Part shown: piece by piece, positions 5,533-8,746 of the stretch | Position numbering within the stretch: position 1 is the first letter of the stretch | Layout of the letters: every line of letters begins with the position of its first letter | Program-made: the position numbers and the translations under genes | Notes under the pieces: model-generated | Database searches by the model: none | What the model was told of the DNA's origin: nothing | What the model saw: the letters and a program-made list of their open reading frames with translations, nothing else | Origin: Bacteroidales bacterium UBA4318 | Lineage (GTDB): Bacteria > Bacteroidota > Bacteroidia > Bacteroidales > UBA932 | Assembly: GCA_002393895.1 (NCBI GenBank) | Contig: DGUE01000117.1 | Span: 1 to 8,746, forward strand | DNA: 8,746 nt | Reading direction: 5' to 3'

Positions 5533-6543
5533 TCAGTATGCCAGGCTGTCCAGCAGGGAATAGGTGTTGCGGAGGGATTCCAGTTCGGAAAGGGCGTCGG
5601 CTTTTCTGCCTTCCACCCTTGACGCGAAGTCGCGGATTTCGTCGAAGAACCCCTGGGTATACACCTGATTCTGATTCAGGATAGGGGAGAAACTGTTCTG
5701 CTCGAACAGAACGCGCGTTCCGCCTTTCCCCAGACCGGCCTTTTCGAGAGGGATGCCGGCAATCACCGCAGGTTTCAGGGACAATGTCAGGCGCTCCAAC
5801 TTGTCGAGCCGATAAAGCCCGGTTCCAGTATTGATGCTTAGATTCTCTCTGGCATCAGCCCAACTGTAATCGGTGGACAGTTCCAGGGTGCCGCAAATGT
5901 CTTTGTGCCTGAGCATCAGCAGGTATGAATCCGGAGAAGTTTTTTCGAAGGCAGCGATTCCGGCCTTGCCGAAAAGGTGGCAGACAAGGTCAAGAGGATG
6001 GATATAAAGGTCTGTCAGGGCATTTCCTTCGGGATATGCCCCGGTGCAGTAATGCAGGTCGTAGCTTATGAGTTTTTCTCCGGACAGTTTCTTCTTGAGT
6101 ATCTTGACTGCCGGGGAATAGCGTTTCTGCAAGCCGGCGGTCGCGATGCCTTTTTTCATCCCGATAAGGACTTCGAGTTCCCGGGAATTCCGCACCGGAG
6201 GCTTCTCCACGAAAAGTGACTTCCCGCTTTGCAGCACCTTCTGGGCAATGCTGAAATGGGCTTCGGGGCTGGCCGCGACGAACACTCCCTTCACTTCAGG
6301 ATCGGCGAGGACCGCGTCCAGGTCGGTGGTGCCCGTGACACCCGGGAACTTTTTCCCTATCAGTTCCGCTTTTCCTGCCGAGGTCACACAGATATACTTC
6401 AGAGGCAGTTGAAGATAATGGATAACAGGGTAGAGATTGCTGAGGCTGTGCTGGCCGAGGCCTACGAACGCATACTTGCCCTCGTAGGTTTCCTTCAGAT
6501 ACTTTTCGGAACGGATACGTTTGTAGGTGTCGATGATGCTCAT
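5533..6543 (-). CDS. Gfo/Idh/MocA-family NAD(P)-dependent oxidoreductase
   Basis: The protein has 336 aa, the usual length of the family. An N-terminal Rossmann domain starts after a short extension (AFVGLGQHSLSNLYPVI, 25-41). VKGVFVAASPEAHFSIA (84-100) and the hallmark EKPP at 113-116 follow. QKRYSPAVKIL (139-149) and DLYIHPLDLVCHLFG (178-192) come next; the Asp and His there occupy the usual catalytic region of the C-terminal alpha/beta domain. Family members oxidise or reduce sugars, cyclitols or sugar nucleotides with NAD(P); the substrate here is unknown. The ATG overlaps the radical SAM stop by 4 nt (6540-6543), so the two enzymes are translationally coupled and probably act in one pathway. 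The stop lies 7 nt from repeat copy 2. No signal peptide is seen, so the enzyme is cytosolic. Confidence 0.9.
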   Translation of the reverse strand: MSIIDTYKRIRSEKYLKETYEGKYAFVGLGQHSLSNLYPVIHYLQLPLKYICVTSAGKAELIGKKFPGVTGTTDLDAVLADPEVKGVFVAASPEAHFSIAQKVLQSGKSLFVEKPPVRNSRELEVLIGMKKGIATAGLQKRYSPAVKILKKKLSGEKLISYDLHYCTGAYPEGNALTDLYIHPLDLVCHLFGKAGIAAFEKTSPDSYLLMLRHKDICGTLELSTDYSWADARENLSINTGTGLYRLDKLERLTLSLKPAVIAGIPLEKAGLGKGGTRVLFEQNSFSPILNQNQVYTQGFFDEIRDFASRVEGRKADALSELESLRNTYSLLDSLAY

Positions 6544-7592
6544 TTGCTGAAATACTTTTTATACGTTATCCGGTGGTCGGAGGTCCATTGGTATGGCCCG
6601 TAGATCCATTCAATTACTGGTTTTGGCAGGAACTTCTCGAAATTCCTGAGGAGTATAATGTCGTATTTGCGGTGGAAGTTGATCCAGCAGCCGTTGCAGT
6701 TGCGCTCGTATTCGCACTGAAGCCTGTGAGCCGCCTTGCCGTTGAATATCTCATCCAGAGTGTTCTCCCGTATATTGCCAAGATTCACTCCGAGGTTCTG
6801 GCAGACAGGGACATCTCCGTTGCTATGTATCACCAGACTGCTGAAAATGCTCTGGCAACGGAGTTTGAGCCTTCCCTTTCGCCACTCGTCATAGAGGGCG
6901 ACAAAGTCGAAGTTCTCTTCCGTTTCGTGTATGCTAGCGGGAATTCCGGCCTGGAAACCCTCGACATTAATCAGGTCTGCCTTTGTGTCGAAGAAATCCA
7001 TGGTGCCATAAATGCCGATGCGCACGTCTATGCCATATTTTTTGGCCACATCGATCACATAGGCCATATCCGAGAAGGAATTCCATGGCGTCAGGCAGAA
7101 CATCAGCGAGATTGGTATCTCGTCTTTGAGGGTTTCAATGAGTTCTATTACGCTGTCGTGGGCATCTACACCGCGCACTTCAGGATAAGTCTTCTTGTCT
7201 CCATCCAGAGAAATGTAAAGACGCACCGGCTTATACTGCCTCACGGCATCTACCACTTTGGGAACTGCGATTCCGTTGCTCAGGAGGGTATAGTAAGGAT
7301 GATTGTCCCTCAGCCATTCCATTATTTCCCTGTACTGGGGATGGAGCACGAACTCGCCCCCTTCCAGCCCTACTACCGTCCTGCGCGTTACGCATCTGCT
7401 CCCAACTATTGCTTTGATCTCCTCAAGGCTTAGACTCTCGCGGGGTTTTTGCCAGATTGAGCAGTGCCTGCACCTGGACTGGCAAATCGTGGTTGCGTAT
7501 ATCATCAACTGGCTCAGCTTTTTGTGCCGGGGCCGAACCATATTGTTGACAAACAGTAATCCGTTATGGATGTAATCTCCTAACTTGTACAT
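6540..7592 (-). CDS. Radical SAM protein with SPASM-like C-terminal cysteine region
   Basis: This is a 350-aa radical S-adenosylmethionine enzyme. The cluster motif C37-x3-C41-x2-C44 (CQSRCRHC) binds the [4Fe-4S] cluster that cleaves SAM. LEGGE (76-80) and YISLDGDKKTYPEVRG (126-141) are further core motifs. The C-terminal part holds C246, C264 (HSNGDVPVCQN), C293, C299 and C302 (CEYERNCNGC), with LGNIRENTLDEIF (271-283) between them. That is the SPASM/twitch pattern, implying one or more auxiliary clusters. SPASM enzymes modify peptides or proteins (PqqE, AlbA, sulfatase maturases) or small molecules (BtrN-type dehydrogenation). The coupled oxidoreductase favours a sugar or cyclitol route, while a possible 27-codon gene just upstream leaves a peptide route open. 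The start ATG at 7592 is preceded by an inverted repeat and no Shine-Dalgarno site. Superfamily is secure; substrate is not known. Confidence 0.93.
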   Translation of the reverse strand: MYKLGDYIHNGLLFVNNMVRPRHKKLSQLMIYATTICQSRCRHCSIWQKPRESLSLEEIKAIVGSRCVTRRTVVGLEGGEFVLHPQYREIMEWLRDNHPYYTLLSNGIAVPKVVDAVRQYKPVRLYISLDGDKKTYPEVRGVDAHDSVIELIETLKDEIPISLMFCLTPWNSFSDMAYVIDVAKKYGIDVRIGIYGTMDFFDTKADLINVEGFQAGIPASIHETEENFDFVALYDEWRKGRLKLRCQSIFSSLVIHSNGDVPVCQNLGVNLGNIRENTLDEIFNGKAAHRLQCEYERNCNGCWINFHRKYDIILLRNFEKFLPKPVIEWIYGPYQWTSDHRITYKKYFSK

Positions 7593-7595
7593 TTC

Positions 7596-7611
7596 TGCGT
7601 AAATATACGCA
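7596..7611 (-). promoter_or_regulatory. Small hairpin covering the translation start region of the radical SAM gene
   Basis: TGCGTA (7596-7601) and TACGCA (7606-7611) form a perfect 6-bp inverted repeat around a 4-nt loop. It ends 3 nt before the radical SAM ATG, exactly where a ribosome would load. It may tune translation or be a small operator; no homologous element was identified. Confidence 0.4.
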
Positions 7612-7638
7612 TTTTCCTAAAGAATCTGAAATAGAAGC

Positions 7639-7722
7639 TTATTCCATTTCCAGGCCAAGGTCTGCGATAAGGGCTGCAATTTCGGAATTCTCGAAGAAGA
7701 TTTTAAGATCGTTGGCGTTCAT
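7639..7722 (-). CDS. Possible 27-aa mini-gene upstream of the radical SAM gene
   Basis: An ATG at 7722 opens a 27-codon frame that ends in TAA at 7639-7641. The peptide begins MNANDLKIFF and ends ADLGLEME. It is acidic and has the heptad-like pattern of an amphipathic helix. It contains no Cys, Trp, Tyr, Ser/Thr-rich core or Gly-Gly cleavage site. The frame is closed upstream by an in-frame TAA four codons before the ATG, so it cannot be longer at the N-terminus. It lies about 25 nt downstream of the expected transcript start of the TACCTTTG promoter and 46 nt before the radical SAM ATG, in the same orientation. Codons are of the neighbours' style. It could be a short RiPP (ribosomally made, modified peptide) precursor, a regulatory leader peptide, or chance. 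No homologue is recognised. Confidence 0.4.
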   Translation of the reverse strand: MNANDLKIFFENSEIAALIADLGLEME

Positions 7723-7751
7723 AATGCAAGTCGTTTAATTGTTCAACGATG

Positions 7752-7759
7752 CAAAGGTA
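7752..7759 (-). promoter_or_regulatory. Bacteroidota -7 box for the mini-ORF / radical SAM / oxidoreductase unit
   Basis: Read on the minus strand this is TACCTTTG, an exact match to TAnnTTTG. It lies 29 nt before the mini-ORF ATG at 7722 and 159 nt before the radical SAM ATG. Possible -33 TTG triplets sit at 7776-7774 and 7786-7784, giving gaps of 14 and 24 nt. Neither has the usual spacing of about 20, and both fall inside the adjacent palindrome. Confidence 0.55.
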
Positions 7760-7769
7760 CGCCCTCGTT

Positions 7770-7791
7770 TTGTCAACTTTTGACAATTGTC
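7770..7791. promoter_or_regulatory. Operator-like palindrome over the -33 region
   Basis: TTGTCAA-CTT-TTGACAA (7770-7786) is a perfect 7-bp inverted repeat with a 3-bp spacer. It overlaps a second perfect palindrome, GACAATTGTC (7782-7791), so the half site TTGTC/GACAA occurs three times. The array begins at the last base of the uvrB stop codon and overlies the position expected for a -33 element of the leftward promoter, as a repressor site would. A terminator role for uvrB is less likely, because the stem is short and no T-run follows on the minus strand. Confidence 0.45.
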
Positions 7792-8746
7792 TATAAACTT
7801 TTCCAGACTTTTAAATATTGCTGCAGCGCCCACATCTCGTCGCGGTAGCGGGCGGCTTCGGCAAAGTCCAGTTCTGCGGCGGAGTGCTGCATCCGGCGCT
7901 TGTCTTCCTCTATCATCTTTTCTATCTGCTCGCGGCTCATGGAGCGGATGACGGGATCCTGCAGCACGGCGGCCAGGTCGGCCTGGATATAGCCGTCCAC
8001 ATAGGCCGATGTGCCTTCGCGCTTGGCGTCGTGCCCCAGACCCACGCTCACGTCGCCCTTGCCCAGTTCGGAGGCCGAGGGCACGTATTCGGGGTGGGAG
8101 ACGGAATCGCGTGCGCTCACGTGACCGGTGACGCTGTTGCGGAGGTTCGGGTTCAGGAAGCCGCTCACGTGGGTGGTGTCTTCGCCGGAGCGGACCAGCT
8201 CGCTCATGAGGATGTTGGAGCGCACCTGCACCTGCTTGGGCGTGATGCCGTGCAGTTTGTTGTATTCCTGCTGTTTGGCCCTGCGGCGGGCGGTTTCGCG
8301 GATGGTCTCCTCCATGCTGGGGGTGACGGAATCGGCATACATGATAACCAGGCCGTTCACGTTGCGGGCGGCCCGTCCGGCGGTCTGCGTGAGGGCGCGG
8401 GCGCTGCGGAGGAAGCCCTCCTTGTCGGCGTCCATGATGGCTACCAGGGACACCGTGGGAATGTCCAGGCCCTCCCTGAGCAGGTTTACGCCGATGAGCA
8501 CGTCAAACAGCCCGTTCTTGAAGTCTTCGATAATCTCCACGCGCTCGGCCGTGTCCACATCCGAGTGAATGTAGCGGCTGCGCACGCCGGCCTTGGTGAG
8601 GTAGTCGTCCAGTTCTTCGGCCATGCGCTTGGTGAAGGTGGTCACCAGCACGCGCTCGTCCTTTTCGGCCCGCACGCGGATTTCCTCCATGAGGTCGTCT
8701 ATCTGGTTCTGGGTGGGGCGTACCTCGATGGGCGGGTCCAGCAGGC
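7791..8746 (-). CDS. uvrB: Excinuclease ABC subunit UvrB, C-terminal part (5' end outside window)
   Basis: UvrB is the damage-verifying helicase-like subunit of nucleotide excision repair; it is loaded by UvrA and recruits UvrC. The frame is open to the window edge: the last 56 bases encode [18 protein letters not shown], a known UvrB stretch, so the ATG at 8690 is internal. In the 317-residue fragment, [15 protein letters not shown], the motif V region [30 protein letters not shown] and motif [11 protein letters not shown] (120-128) are all present. HGITPKQ (165-171) follows. The C-terminal UVR motif, which contacts UvrC, is about 268-313 ([17 protein letters not shown], then [13 protein letters not shown]). 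Between HGITPKQ and the UVR motif lies a long Ser/Gly/His-rich linker of about 90 residues, longer than I expect for this family. The stop TAG (7793-7791) abuts the palindrome. Confidence 0.97.
   Translation of the reverse strand, partial: LLDPPIEVRPTQNQIDDLMEEIRVRAEKDERVLVTTFTKRMAEELDDYLTKAGVRSRYIHSDVDTAERVEIIEDFKNGLFDVLIGVNLLREGLDIPTVSLVAIMDADKEGFLRSARALTQTAGRAARNVNGLVIMYADSVTPSMEETIRETARRRAKQQEYNKLHGITPKQVQVRSNILMSELVRSGEDTTHVSGFLNPNLRNSVTGHVSARDSVSHPEYVPSASELGKGDVSVGLGHDAKREGTSAYVDGYIQADLAAVLQDPVIRSMSREQIEKMIEEDKRRMQHSAAELDFAEAARYRDEMWALQQYLKVWKSL

Noticed and set aside
6573..7433. Open frame of 286 codons on the plus strand across the radical SAM gene
   Set aside because: It is antisense to a gene with clear CxxxCxxC and SPASM motifs; its own translation resembles no protein family and has no promoter or start context.
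7770..7786. Intrinsic terminator of uvrB
   Set aside because: The stem is 7 bp with a 3-nt loop and is followed on the minus strand by AACGAGGGCG, not a T-run; an operator role fits its position better.
8688..8690. ATG at 8690 (minus) as the start of uvrB
   Set aside because: The 18 codons before it encode a conserved UvrB stretch ([17 protein letters not shown]), so the gene continues beyond the window.

Overview
The window looks like a chromosomal segment from a member of the Bacteroidota, probably Bacteroidales. The evidence is the protein families and their sequence style, starts without Shine-Dalgarno sites, and -7 boxes of the TAnnTTTG type ahead of several transcription units (TATATTTG before the SDR gene, TACCTTTG before the radical SAM unit). 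The genus cannot be read from the sequence alone. The genes at both edges are incomplete: mltG lacks its 5' part on the left and uvrB lacks its 5' part on the right.

Left part (1-3902, + strand): the C-terminal part of the lytic transglycosylase gene mltG is followed after 3 nt by a full-length RelA/SpoT-type (p)ppGpp gene. Its synthetase, TGS, zinc-finger and ACT regions look intact, but its HD hydrolase site has lost several key residues. Next comes a short-chain dehydrogenase/reductase gene with its own candidate promoter and a clear intrinsic terminator.

Middle part (3913-5525): this is the most unusual segment. Two copies of a 98-bp palindromic repeat in the same orientation, differing at one base, bracket a two-gene cassette. 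The first gene encodes an unrecognised 104-aa protein. Its stop overlaps by 4 nt the start of a 309-aa REP-associated tyrosine transposase (RAYT)-like protein with an His-Cys-His metal motif and a C-terminal helix-turn-helix-like segment. Each repeat is built from four alternating inverted copies of GGGAAAGGTC(C) and can form two hairpins, as in a BIME (bacterial interspersed mosaic element). The cassette is visibly A+T-richer than its neighbours and lies between two convergent host genes. The gene-poor stretch 3852-4183 holds the SDR terminator, repeat copy 1, a second unrelated palindrome and a weak promoter candidate.

Right part (5533-8746, - strand): a candidate small unit reads leftward from a TACCTTTG promoter. 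It comprises a possible 27-codon mini-gene, a SPASM-type radical SAM enzyme and a Gfo/Idh/MocA-family oxidoreductase; the last two overlap by 4 nt. Upstream of it, the C-terminal part of uvrB ends directly at a palindrome that overlaps the upstream part of the promoter. The uvrB product carries an unusually long linker before its UVR motif.

The best candidates for something undescribed are the 98-bp REP/BIME with its RAYT and small coupled partner protein, and the mini-ORF/radical SAM/oxidoreductase unit. The hydrolase-degenerate Rel protein is also worth attention.
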